A DNA stretch of 64,000 bases. Source: CADEED01 sp043747875 (GTDB lineage Bacteria > Pseudomonadota > Gammaproteobacteria > Steroidobacterales > Steroidobacteraceae). Location: contig JAYTOI010000173.1 in the NCBI GenBank assembly GCA_043747875.1, forward strand, positions 26,204 to 90,203, read 5' to 3'. Below are positions 34,881 to 43,960 of this stretch, one piece after another; the first letter of the stretch is position 1, and every line of letters starts with the position of its first letter. Below the pieces are notes generated by a model. That model saw nothing but the letters and a program-made list of their open reading frames with translations, was not told where the DNA came from and made no database searches. A program made the translations under genes and the position numbers.

Positions 34881-36845
34881 ATGAGCGCCAAGCCAGACTA
34901 CGTCGTCAGCACTCTGACGCGGCCCACCAGCGGAGCTGCCACGGGCGGCTTTGTGATCAATCTGACCTCCTCGACGACGCCGATGGCGTTGTCGCAGCCG
35001 AAAGATCCAACGCTGGCTCAATACACTTTCTTCGTCAGCCGCCGTCGTGAAGACGGCCGCGAACGCTTCCGCCTCCACATGGGTTATTTCGAAACCATGC
35101 AGGCCGCGGAAGAAATGCTCGCCGTCGTCCGCGACGTCTATCCGAGCGCCTGGGCGGGCGAAGCGCCGGGCAAGAAGCTCCGGCCTAACAACTCCGCCGC
35201 GACGGCCGCTGCCGCGCCCGCGCGCCCCTCGGCGGCTCCGACACGCGATGCCGGCGCACCCCCGCGCGCCGCCGCTCCCACGCCGCCGGCGGCACGCATT
35301 CCGGCTGCTCCGCCGCCGGCCGCGAAGCCCGTGCCGGCTCGCGTTGCGGTGACGCCGCCCGCGGCGCCCACGCATCATCCGTTCGCTTCGACGCCGCCGC
35401 CGGCGGCGCAGACGCCGAAGTTCGAAGAGCCGTTCCTGCTTTCCGACGACTACTCGGATTTCCGGCCGGCATCGGTACCGGTGGTGCACCCGCCGGCGAA
35501 GGCCGCCGCGCCAGTAGTTAGTCCGCCGGCCGCCGCGAGGCCCGCCGCACCGAAGGCAGCCGCCAAGGCCGCACCGCCAAAGGCGGCCGCGAAGCCCGTG
35601 CCCACACCCGCCGCCACGAAGCCAGTGGCCGCAAAGCCCGTCGCGCCGAAGCCGGCGCCACCGAAGCCGGCCGCGAAGACCGCTCCGGCCAAACCGCCGG
35701 CGGTCGCGCCGAAGATCGCCGCGAAGGTGACGGCGCCCGAATTGTCAATTTCGTTCTCGCCGACGCTCGCGCCGAAGCCGATGGCGCCACCGCCCCAGGC
35801 CGCCGCGCCCGCGCCCAAGGCGCCGACGTTCAAGGCGCCAGCGCCCAAGAAGGCACCGCCGCCGGAACCCACCGTCATGATGCCCGCGCCCTCGCTGGCC
35901 GCCGCGCCCGTCCTGTCGAACGTGCGCCAGGTGCTCGAGGAACTGGACGATCTGTCCGATACCCAGACGATCCGCCTGCTCGAGCGTCATTCGCCGTACA
36001 GGGAAGGCTCGGAAGAGGCGAACGTCGACGAGGCGATTCGAGTCATCAAGCCCGAAGATGCGCAGTCGATGGCGGCCATCAAGATCGACGTCAAGCGCAA
36101 TGCGCCCGTGTTGTTCGCAGTGCAGCTCGACTGGGCGGTCACGGCGTTCGACATGGCCAAGGTGCCGCCGCTCGCCATCTTCAACGCGTACACGCTGTAC
36201 ACCACCGAGGCAAATCGCGAAGGTCGCACGTGGTATGGCCTGCGCCTCGGCTTCTTCAGCGACGCCGTTGCCGCGAAGCAGGTGGCGTACTACGTGCGCT
36301 CCGATTTCAAGAGCGTGTCCGTCGTGCCCGTGACGACGCTCGAGAAGGAGCGGGCCACCGATCTCAACGCGGATCGCAGCGGCATCCATCGCGCGGTAAA
36401 CATCAAGGACGCTCCGGCGCCGACGCCGCTGTCGTTGACCCAGTCCAACGCGAGCGGCATTTTCCAGCTGCTCGAAGACGACATGCCCGCGCACATCGCG
36501 CAGGACATCGACGGCGAAATGTCGCCGCGGTTCAGCAAGCCCGCGGCCCCAACGGTACCGCAGGCGGCGGCCCCGGTTTTTGCCCAGACGCCTGCACCCG
36601 CGCCGGCCGTGGATCCGAAGAAAGCCGCATCGAACAAGCGCAAGCCCGGTACCAAGGGCATCCGTCGCGACGCGCATGCCCAGGTGGACGAGGAGACGCT
36701 CGATCAGACGCTCGAGATCCTCGGCGCGAGCACGCTCGAGATCGCGGACAACAACGATACCGGCGTACGCCATCTGCGCGTGAAGATCGACAAGAAAGGC
36801 TCGAAGTTCGCCTCTCTGATCGATCGGCTCTCGGGCAAGAAGTAA
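34881..36845 (+). CDS. Ala/Pro/Lys-rich protein with SPOR-like domains
   Basis: A 654-residue protein with no signal peptide. Near residue 50-95 the segment YTFFVSRRREDGRERFRLHMGYF then TMQAAEEMLAVVRDVYP has the pattern of a SPOR (peptidoglycan-binding) repeat. A similar segment lies near residue 435-485 (YGLRLGFFSDAVAAKQVAYY, RSDFKSVSVVPV). Between them runs a 230-residue low-complexity stretch of Ala, Pro and Lys (AKAAPPKAAAKPVPT and similar). The C-terminal 60 residues (DEETLDQTLEILGASTLEI, VKIDKKGSKFASLIDRLSG) look folded. Similar architecture occurs in FimV-like and polar-organiser proteins; the function here is unknown. Confidence 0.85.
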   Translation: MSAKPDYVVSTLTRPTSGAATGGFVINLTSSTTPMALSQPKDPTLAQYTFFVSRRREDGRERFRLHMGYFETMQAAEEMLAVVRDVYPSAWAGEAPGKKLRPNNSAATAAAAPARPSAAPTRDAGAPPRAAAPTPPAARIPAAPPPAAKPVPARVAVTPPAAPTHHPFASTPPPAAQTPKFEEPFLLSDDYSDFRPASVPVVHPPAKAAAPVVSPPAAARPAAPKAAAKAAPPKAAAKPVPTPAATKPVAAKPVAPKPAPPKPAAKTAPAKPPAVAPKIAAKVTAPELSISFSPTLAPKPMAPPPQAAAPAPKAPTFKAPAPKKAPPPEPTVMMPAPSLAAAPVLSNVRQVLEELDDLSDTQTIRLLERHSPYREGSEEANVDEAIRVIKPEDAQSMAAIKIDVKRNAPVLFAVQLDWAVTAFDMAKVPPLAIFNAYTLYTTEANREGRTWYGLRLGFFSDAVAAKQVAYYVRSDFKSVSVVPVTTLEKERATDLNADRSGIHRAVNIKDAPAPTPLSLTQSNASGIFQLLEDDMPAHIAQDIDGEMSPRFSKPAAPTVPQAAAPVFAQTPAPAPAVDPKKAASNKRKPGTKGIRRDAHAQVDEETLDQTLEILGASTLEIADNNDTGVRHLRVKIDKKGSKFASLIDRLSGKK

Positions 36846-36865
36846 GTCTTCCTTAAGTAGTTAGC

Positions 36866-36894
36866 CACGCGCCTCACGGCCAGGCCGGCGCGTG
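36866..36894. terminator. Candidate bidirectional terminator hairpin
   Basis: CACGCGCC and GGCGCGTG pair perfectly around a 13-base spacer in the 187-base gap between two convergent genes (SPOR-like, ends 36845; CxxC protein, ends 37033). There is no T-run on either side, as is common in very GC-rich DNA. I see no small gene in this gap. Confidence 0.35.
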
Positions 36895-37032
36895 ATCGCC
36901 TGCGCCCGGCGCGCGATTGCGCGCCCAGCTGCGCCGGCGCCGGCACTGCCATCTCGTCGCCCATGCGCAGGGCTCCGCGCCGCGACTCGACGACCCATGG
37001 CCGGATTTCGGCCGAGCTCAGGTCGTGGCGCG

Positions 37033-37335
37033 CTATTTCTTGCCGAACAACGCTTCCAGCGCGGCGCGCGAGGCGTCGACCGCGCCGGTGTCCGGCGCCA
37101 CGTACGCGCCCACTTTCGGCTTGAAGTGATCGCAGAAATTGGCCTTCGTCTTGTCGCGTACTTCCTCGGCCGTGGGTTCGCGACAATGTTTCGCGACGTG
37201 CGTGTCGTATTCGACGCACAGGCGGCACACGTGCAGCTCGCTGCCACAGCCCTTGCACTCGTCGAGCCGGCGCAACGGCAGCGACAGCGCCTCGAGCGAG
37301 GCGCCGCATTTCCAGCAGGCGAGCCCGTGCGTCAT
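37033..37335 (-). CDS. Small CxxC zinc-ribbon-like protein
   Basis: A 100-residue protein with three CxxC pairs (ACWKCG, ECKGCG, HVCRLC) plus later Cys/His residues (HVAKHCREP, NFCDHFKP). This gives enough ligands for two structural zinc sites. The C-terminus is Ala-rich (DASRAALEALFGKK). It resembles short uncharacterised zinc-ribbon proteins common in proteobacteria. Its start overlaps the LysE gene's stop by four bases (37332-37335), so the two are translated together. Confidence 0.87.
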   Translation of the reverse strand: MTHGLACWKCGASLEALSLPLRRLDECKGCGSELHVCRLCVEYDTHVAKHCREPTAEEVRDKTKANFCDHFKPKVGAYVAPDTGAVDASRAALEALFGKK

Positions 37336-37970
37336 GCGGCGCGCCGCTTCTCGAGCGCGAGGCGCACGGCCAGCGCGGCGAGCACCGATCCCATGAGATA
37401 GCGTTGATATTCCAGCCAGCGCGGATTGCCCTGCAGCCACGCGGCCAGGCTCGAAGCCGACAGCACGAGGCACAGGTTGACGCTGAAGCTCACGAGAATC
37501 TGCGTGAGGCCGAGCGTGACGCTCTGCGCGAACGGTGAGCCGTGTTCTGCCGACACGAACTGCGGGAAGATCGATAGATAGAACACCGCGATCTTGGGAT
37601 TCAGCACGTTCGTCACGAAGCCCATCGCGAACAACTTGCCCGGCGAATCGATGGGTAGATCGCGTGCGGTGAACGGCGAGCGCGCCCCCGGCTTCACCGC
37701 CAGCCAGGCGAGATACATCAGATAGGCGGCCCCCAGCCACTTGAGCGCCTCGAATGCGAGCGGAATCGCCAGGAACAGCGCGGTGAGACCGAGCGCGGCA
37801 GCCAGCATGTGCACGAGGAAGCCGGCGATGACGCCGGACAGTGAAATGACGCCCGCGAGCCTGCCCTGGCAGATCGATCTCGAAAAGAGGTAGATCATGT
37901 TGGGGCCCGGTGTCAGCACCATGAGCAACGCGGCGCCGGCGAACAACAACAGATCCTGGGCTGGAATCAT
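37332..37970 (-). CDS. LysE family exporter (RhtB-like)
   Basis: A 212-residue exporter of the LysE/RhtB superfamily with six hydrophobic segments. The signature LTPGPNMIYLFSRSICQGR lies in the first helix-loop, and GAAYLMYLAWLAVKPG plus GFVTNVLNPKIAVFYLSIFP follow as in homoserine/threonine effluxers. Substrates are probably amino acids or derivatives. The ATG at 37970 directly precedes the first helix (IPAQDLLLFAGAALLMVL). It is upstream of and coupled to the small CxxC protein. Confidence 0.93.
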   Translation of the reverse strand: MIPAQDLLLFAGAALLMVLTPGPNMIYLFSRSICQGRLAGVISLSGVIAGFLVHMLAAALGLTALFLAIPLAFEALKWLGAAYLMYLAWLAVKPGARSPFTARDLPIDSPGKLFAMGFVTNVLNPKIAVFYLSIFPQFVSAEHGSPFAQSVTLGLTQILVSFSVNLCLVLSASSLAAWLQGNPRWLEYQRYLMGSVLAALAVRLALEKRRAA

Positions 37971-38141
37971 TTCGCGTCCTGCCTGAAGCATTGGGCCGCA
38001 AATCTTACGCGATGCGATCGGGGCCTGGCACGCCAGTTGCCCCGAAATGCTCGAACACTGTGTCGATCCGGCAGCTACGGCAACTCGCATTTCCTGACCG
38101 CTGCGGGCAGCGATCGTGCCAGAGCCCGGCGCACGACCAGG

Positions 38142-41100
38142 CTAACTACGCACGCCGCGTTCCGCCAGGAACTCCCTGAGCACCTTGCCGGTGTGCGAAG
38201 TCCGGGCTTTCGCGACAATGGCCGACGGCGGCCCCGCAGCCACGACCTTGCCGCCCCCGGCGCCTGCCTCGGGGCCCATGTCGATGATCCAGTCCGCCTC
38301 GGCCATGACATCGAGGTTGTGCTCCACGACCACCACGGTGTTGGCGGCGTCGACCAGCCGGTGCAGTACGTGGATGAGCTTCTCCACGTCCGCCATGTGC
38401 AGGCCCACGGTTGGCTCGTCGAGCACGTACAGCGTGTGCTGCGGCTTCTGGCGCGGCGCGCGGCGCTCCTCGCCGCGCACCTTTGCGAGCTCGGTAACTA
38501 GTTTGATGCGCTGCGCCTCGCCGCCCGACAGCGTGGGCGAGGGCTGGCCGAGCGTGAGATAGCCCAGCCCCACGTCCTGCAGCAGGCGCAGCGCGTGGTG
38601 GATCGACGCGTGCGCCGTGAAGAACCCGACCGCGTCGTCGATGTTCATCTCGAGCAGGTCGCCGATGGATTTGCCACGCCACAGGATGTTCAACGTCTCC
38701 GGGTTGAAGCGGCGGCCGCGGCACGAATCGCAGAGCACCTTCACGTCGGGCAGGAAGTTCATCTCGATGGTCTGCATGCCCTGGCCTTCGCAGGCCTCGC
38801 AGCGGCCGCCGGCCATGTTGAAGCTGAAGCGGCTGGTGGTGTAGCCCGCGATCTTGGCTTCGGTGGTGCCCGCGAAGATCTGCCGGATCGCGTCCCAGAA
38901 GCCGATGTAGGTGGCAGGGCAGGAGCGCGGTGTCTTGCCGATGGGCGTCTGGTCCACCTCGAGCACGCGGTCGATGTGCTCGATGCCGTGCACGGCGGCG
39001 ACGCCGATGAGCCCGGGTAGTTTGGTGCCGCCCCTGGCCCTGGCCTTGTGGGCATCCTTCGAGACCAGGCGCCTGGTGTTGGAGTACAACACGTCGCGCG
39101 CCACGGTCGACTTGCCCGAGCCCGAAACGCCCGTGACGACGACCAGCCGGCCGATGGGAATGGAGATGTCTTCCTTCGAAACGTTGTGCAGCTGCACGCC
39201 CTCGAGCTCGAGCCTGAGCGCGCGCGTGCTCGTGGCGCGGCGCGGCTCCGCCGGATGCGTGAGCGGCTTCAGGAGGAAACGGCCGGTGATCGAAGCCGGG
39301 TTGCGTTTCAAATCCTCGACAGTGCCCGCCGCGACCACCTCGCCGCCGCGCACGCCCGCGCCGGGACCCAGGTCGATGACATGATCCGCGCGTCGGATCG
39401 TGTCCTCGTCGTGCTCGACGACGATCAGCGTATTGCGATGCTTCGCGAGCTCGGCCAGCGCGTCGAGCAGCACGCGGTTGTCGCGCGGATGCAGGCCGAT
39501 GGTGGGCTCGTCGAGTACGTAGCACACGCCCTGCAGGTTCGAGCCGAGTTGGGCCGCCAACCGGATGCGCTGCGCTTCGCCGCCGGACAGCGTCGGCGCG
39601 GAGCGGTCGAGCGGTAGATAGCCAAGGCCGACGCGCTGCAGGAACGACAGCCGCGACTTGATCTCCGCCATGAGGTCGCGCGCGATCTCGCCTTCGCGCT
39701 TCGTCAGGCGCAGCTTGTTCACGAACGCGATCGTGTCGTCGACGCCCAGGCGCGTGAGCCCGGCGATGTTGCGATCACGGAAGCGCACGTGCAGAGCGAC
39801 CGGATTCAGGCGCTGGCCGTCGCAGGTTTCGCAGGTCAGGGTGCTGCCATCTTCGTTCCGGGCCTCGACCCAGGCGCGCTCCTCGCCGCTCTGCTGCTCG
39901 TCGAAATCCTCGAGTTGCACGCCGGTACCGAAGCAGTCCTTGCACCACCCGTGTTTGGAGTTGAACGAAAACAGCCGCGGATCGAGTTCCGCGAAGCTCG
40001 TGCCGCAGGATGGGCAGGAGCGCTTGGCGCTGAATACCTCGACCCTGGGCTTCTTCGCCTTCGAATCGAGATTCAGCACGTGCACGACGCCCTTGCCGAA
40101 ATCGAGGGCCTTCATGACGTTGCGCTCCAGCGCATGGTCGTCTTTCGGGGCGTGGTCCTTGTGCACGTTGATCTGCGCCACCGGCAGTTCGATGGTGTGC
40201 TCCTTGAAACGGTTGAGCCGCGGCCACTGGTAGGTGTTCAGCATCTCGCCGTCGACGCGCAGTTGCTTGTAGCCGCGGGCGTACGCCCACTTCGCAAGCT
40301 CGGTGTAATAGCCCTTGCGCGCGACGACCAGCGGCGCGAGCAGCAGGATGCGCGCGCCCTTGTGCTGCTTGTGCAGCCGATCGGCAATGCTCGCGGCGGT
40401 TTGCGGCTCGATGGGCACGTCACAGGTGGGGCAGAACTGCGTACCCAACTTCTGGAACAGCAAACGCAGGAAGTGATAGATCTCGGTCAGCGTGGCGACG
40501 GTGCTCTTGCGCCCGCCGCGGCTCGTGCGCTGCTCGATCGCGACCGTGGGCGGGATGCCATAGATGGCGTCGACATCGGGCCGCGTCGCCGGCTGCACGA
40601 ACTGGCGCGCGTAGGCATTCAGCGATTCGAGGTAGCGGCGCTGGCCTTCGTTGAAGATGATGTCGAACGCCAGCGTGGATTTGCCCGAGCCGCTGACACC
40701 GGTGATGACCGTGAACGCCTCGCGCGGAATCTCGACGTCGATGTTGCGCAGGTTGTGCTCGCGCGCGTTGTGCACGACGATGGAGTTGGTGGAGGTGGTG
40801 CCGGGGAGGGAATCTCGGGAGATCTCGCGTCCGCGGACAGCAGGTTCTCGGACGCTGGACGAGATCTCCCGAGATTCCCTCCCCGGCACCACCTCCACCG
40901 CTTCCTGCATGTACTCGCGCAGCGCCTTGCCCGTATGCGAACGCGGGTTCGCCTCGACCTCCGCCGGCGTGCCAGCCGCGATGATCTCGCCACCGCCGTC
41001 TCCGCCCTCGGGACCGAGGTCTATCAACCAGTCCGCGGCGCGGATCACGTCGAGGTTGTGCTCGATCACGAGCAGCGAATGCCCGATCTTGAGCAGCTTG

Positions 41101-43802
41101 CGGAACGCGCGCAGTAGTTTGGCCACGTCGTCGAAGTGCAGTCCGGTCGTCGGCTCGTCGAACAGGAACAGCTTGCCGCGAATCGACGGCGTATCGTCCG
41201 CCGCGGCCTTCGCCAGGTGGCCCGCCAGTTTCAATCTTTGCGCCTCGCCGCCCGACAGGGTCGGCACGGGCTGACCGAGCTTCACGTATTCCAGGCCCAC
41301 GTCCACCAGCGGCTGCAGCCGGATCGCGACGTGGGAGTTGCCCTTGAAGAACGCCAGTGCCTCGGTGACCGTCATGCCGAGCACGTCGGCGATCGAGCGA
41401 CGCGTGCCGTCCGCGCCTTCGCGGCGGATCTCGAGCGTCTCGGCGCGATAGCGTTTGCCGTCGCAATCCGGGCAACGTAGATAGACGTCGGACAGGAACT
41501 GCATCTCGACGTGCTCGAAGCCGTTGCCGCTGCAGGTGGGGCAGCGCCCGGTGCCCGAATTGAACGAGAACGTGCCCGGCGTGTAGCCGCGGCCCCTGGC
41601 CGTGGGCTCGTTCGCGAACAGCTCGCGCACCACGTCGAACGCGCCGACGTAGCTGGCCGGGTTCGAGCGCGTCGTGCGGCCGATCGAGCTCTGGTCGATC
41701 ATCACCACGTCGTCGACCAGCTCCGCGCCCTCCAGCCGGTCGAACTCGCCCGGTGCTTCCGACGGCTGCCCGAGCGATTTGCGCATTGCCTTGTACAGCA
41801 CGTCTTCGATGAGCGTCGACTTGCCCGAGCCCGACACGCCGGTGATGCACACCAGCCGGCGCAGCGGGAACTGCACGTCGATGTTCTTGAGGTTGTGCTC
41901 GCGCACGCCGCGCAGTTTTATGGCTTTCTGCGCCGGCACCATGCGCGCGCGGGGCTCGGAGTCCGCAACCTTGTTGGCGGCCGCTGCCGCCGCCAGGGGC
42001 GCGGCGCGCGGCGCCACCTGCTTCGCCCCCGACAGGTACTGCCCCGTGAGCGAGCGCGGATTCGCGCGGACGGCTGCCGGCGTGTCGAAGGCCACGATCT
42101 CGCCGCCGCGCTCGCCGGCACCCGGGCCCATGTCCAGCAGCCGGTCCGCGGCCAGCATGATCTGCGGATCGTGCTCGACGACCACCAGCGAATTGCCTGC
42201 GTCGCGCAACCGATGCATGACCTGGGTCACGCGCTGCATGTCGCGCGGGTGCAGGCCGATGGACGGTTCGTCGAGCACGAACAGCGTGTTCACCAGCGAC
42301 GTGCCCAGCGCGGTAGTTAGATTGATGCGCTGGACCTCGCCGCCCGACAACGTGCGCGACTGGCGGTCCAGCGTGAGATAGCCCAGCCCGACCTCGCACA
42401 GGTACGCGAAGCGCGTGCGCACCTCGCCCAGCAACAGGTCCGCCGCCTCGTCGAGCGGCGCCGGCAACCGCAGCGTCTCGAAGAAGTCGCGCGCGCGGTC
42501 GAGTGGCAGCAGCATGAGCTCGTGAATGCCCTTTCCGCTCACGCGCCACAGCAGCGCGTCGGGCTTCAGGCGCGCGCCGCCGCAGGCGTCGCAGGGCGTG
42601 TACGCGCGGTAGCGCGACAGCAGCACGCGCACGTGCATCTTGTAGGCCTTGGTCTCGAGCCACTCGAAGAAGCGCCTGGCGCCGTACCAGACCTTCTTCT
42701 CCCACTTGCCTTCGCCTTCGATGACCCACTTGCGTTGCGCGTCATTCAGCGCGTACCACGGCGTGTCCAGCGGGATGTCGCGCTTCTTCGCGAACTTCTC
42801 GAGATCGTCCTGGCACTCCTTGTACGACTTCGTCTGCCACGGCTTCACCGCGCCGCCCGACAGCGTCTTCGTTTCGTCGGGGACCACCAGGCCATAGTCG
42901 ATGCCGATGATGCGGCCGAAGCCGCGGCAGGCTTCGCACGCGCCCACCGGCGAATTGAACGAGAACAGCGAGGGCACCGGATCGCGATAGGACAGATCGC
43001 AGTCCGCGCAGTGCAGCTCGCTGGAGTACTTCCATCTAGCTACCGACTCCGGCGGATCGCCGTCACTCACGACGTGCAGGTTTACGCGTCCGCGCCCGAC
43101 GCGCAGCGCCGTCTCGAGCGACTCCATGACCCGCGCGCGCTCGGCATCGCCCAGCCGCAGGCGGTCCTGCACCACCTCCAGCGTGTCGCCATTGCGCTCG
43201 TGAACTCGAGCGTAGCCTTGCGATTCCAGCAGCTTGCGAACCTCCGTTTCCTTGAAGTTCTTCGGCACCGTTACCGGAAAGCAGATGTAGACACGGGGTT
43301 GGGTGGATGCGGCCGCGGCGCGCGCGCAGGCATCGGCATATACGCTCTCGGCCGTGTCGCGGCGCACGGGCTTGCCGCAGTTGCGGCAGTGCAGTTGCGC
43401 GGCGCGTGCGAACAGCAGCTTCAGGTGATCGTTGAGCTCCGTCATCGTGCCGACCGTGGAGCGCGACGTGCGCACCGGGTTCGTCTGATCGATGGCGATC
43501 GCCGGCGGAATGCCATCGATGCGATCGACGGCAGGCTTGTCCATGCGGTCGAGGAACTGGCGCGCGTACGGTGAGAATGTCTCGACGTAGCGGCGCTGGC
43601 CTTCCGCGTACAGCGTGTCGAACACCAGCGACGATTTGCCGGAGCCGGAAACGCCCGTCACGACCACGAGCTCGCGCAGCGGAATTTCGAGCGTCAGATT
43701 CTTGAGATTGTTCTGGCGCGCGCCGTGCACGGCGATGCAGGCGTACTTGCCGGCTCGGTCGGCAGTCGCCTTTGTTTTGCGCGGAGTTGCGGTCTTGTCC
43801 AT
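38142..43802 (-). CDS. uvrA: Tandem-fusion excinuclease ABC subunit A (UvrA-UvrA)
   Basis: A 1886-residue protein made of two full-length UvrA units in one chain; single UvrA is about 940-970 residues. All four ATPase modules are complete, with four GVSGSGKS Walker A loops and four ABC signatures (LSGGEVQRI, LSGGEAQRLKL, LSGGEAQRIRL, LSGGEAQRIKL). Zinc modules include CRNCGKPVRR, CPTCSGNGFEH, CPTCDVPIEP and CEACEGQGMQ. UvrA normally works as a dimer that recognises DNA lesions and loads UvrB, so this chain should be a covalent dimer. Such fusions are known in several proteobacteria as a second UvrA; whether this is the cell's only one cannot be seen. The joint (residues about 968-1005) is encoded by a perfect 40-bp inverted repeat. 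The gene is divergent from the MHS transporter. Confidence 0.96.
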   Translation of the reverse strand: MDKTATPRKTKATADRAGKYACIAVHGARQNNLKNLTLEIPLRELVVVTGVSGSGKSSLVFDTLYAEGQRRYVETFSPYARQFLDRMDKPAVDRIDGIPPAIAIDQTNPVRTSRSTVGTMTELNDHLKLLFARAAQLHCRNCGKPVRRDTAESVYADACARAAAASTQPRVYICFPVTVPKNFKETEVRKLLESQGYARVHERNGDTLEVVQDRLRLGDAERARVMESLETALRVGRGRVNLHVVSDGDPPESVARWKYSSELHCADCDLSYRDPVPSLFSFNSPVGACEACRGFGRIIGIDYGLVVPDETKTLSGGAVKPWQTKSYKECQDDLEKFAKKRDIPLDTPWYALNDAQRKWVIEGEGKWEKKVWYGARRFFEWLETKAYKMHVRVLLSRYRAYTPCDACGGARLKPDALLWRVSGKGIHELMLLPLDRARDFFETLRLPAPLDEAADLLLGEVRTRFAYLCEVGLGYLTLDRQSRTLSGGEVQRINLTTALGTSLVNTLFVLDEPSIGLHPRDMQRVTQVMHRLRDAGNSLVVVEHDPQIMLAADRLLDMGPGAGERGGEIVAFDTPAAVRANPRSLTGQYLSGAKQVAPRAAPLAAAAAANKVADSEPRARMVPAQKAIKLRGVREHNLKNIDVQFPLRRLVCITGVSGSGKSTLIEDVLYKAMRKSLGQPSEAPGEFDRLEGAELVDDVVMIDQSSIGRTTRSNPASYVGAFDVVRELFANEPTARGRGYTPGTFSFNSGTGRCPTCSGNGFEHVEMQFLSDVYLRCPDCDGKRYRAETLEIRREGADGTRRSIADVLGMTVTEALAFFKGNSHVAIRLQPLVDVGLEYVKLGQPVPTLSGGEAQRLKLAGHLAKAAADDTPSIRGKLFLFDEPTTGLHFDDVAKLLRAFRKLLKIGHSLLVIEHNLDVIRAADWLIDLGPEGGDGGGEIIAAGTPAEVEANPRSHTGKALREYMQEAVEVVPGRESREISSSVREPAVRGREISRDSLPGTTSTNSIVVHNAREHNLRNIDVEIPREAFTVITGVSGSGKSTLAFDIIFNEGQRRYLESLNAYARQFVQPATRPDVDAIYGIPPTVAIEQRTSRGGRKSTVATLTEIYHFLRLLFQKLGTQFCPTCDVPIEPQTAASIADRLHKQHKGARILLLAPLVVARKGYYTELAKWAYARGYKQLRVDGEMLNTYQWPRLNRFKEHTIELPVAQINVHKDHAPKDDHALERNVMKALDFGKGVVHVLNLDSKAKKPRVEVFSAKRSCPSCGTSFAELDPRLFSFNSKHGWCKDCFGTGVQLEDFDEQQSGEERAWVEARNEDGSTLTCETCDGQRLNPVALHVRFRDRNIAGLTRLGVDDTIAFVNKLRLTKREGEIARDLMAEIKSRLSFLQRVGLGYLPLDRSAPTLSGGEAQRIRLAAQLGSNLQGVCYVLDEPTIGLHPRDNRVLLDALAELAKHRNTLIVVEHDEDTIRRADHVIDLGPGAGVRGGEVVAAGTVEDLKRNPASITGRFLLKPLTHPAEPRRATSTRALRLELEGVQLHNVSKEDISIPIGRLVVVTGVSGSGKSTVARDVLYSNTRRLVSKDAHKARARGGTKLPGLIGVAAVHGIEHIDRVLEVDQTPIGKTPRSCPATYIGFWDAIRQIFAGTTEAKIAGYTTSRFSFNMAGGRCEACEGQGMQTIEMNFLPDVKVLCDSCRGRRFNPETLNILWRGKSIGDLLEMNIDDAVGFFTAHASIHHALRLLQDVGLGYLTLGQPSPTLSGGEAQRIKLVTELAKVRGEERRAPRQKPQHTLYVLDEPTVGLHMADVEKLIHVLHRLVDAANTVVVVEHNLDVMAEADWIIDMGPEAGAGGGKVVAAGPPSAIVAKARTSHTGKVLREFLAERGVRS
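40788..40899. repeat. Palindromic element A' inserted in frame in uvrA
   Basis: Arms at 40788-40827 and 40860-40899 are perfect 40-bp inverted copies separated by 32 bases; the spacer itself has a further CGTCCG/CGGACG pair. The outer end GGTGGTGCCGGGG is shared with the element at 10523-10618. On the coding (minus) strand it is read without a stop as VVPGRESREISSSV, a Arg/Glu/Ser-rich middle, then SRDSLPGTTS. This is a linker not expected in either UvrA unit. Confidence 0.92.
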
Positions 43803-43960
43803 GTAGCGGGCGGATTGCGGGTACGCGGATCGGCCATTGTACTCGTGCTGTCAAGGATGCCGGTGTAGGAATGCGGATGCGCGGATCCTGCCCGCCGCTC
43901 CGTCCTTTGCCCTCCCTCCGTCGCCCGGTTATTGTTGGCGGCCGTTTTCAGGGGGTGGAA

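Noticed and set aside
40788..40899. Palindrome in uvrA taken as evidence that the gene is broken
   Set aside because: The element is a multiple of three in frame, contains no stop on the coding strand, and both UvrA halves are intact.
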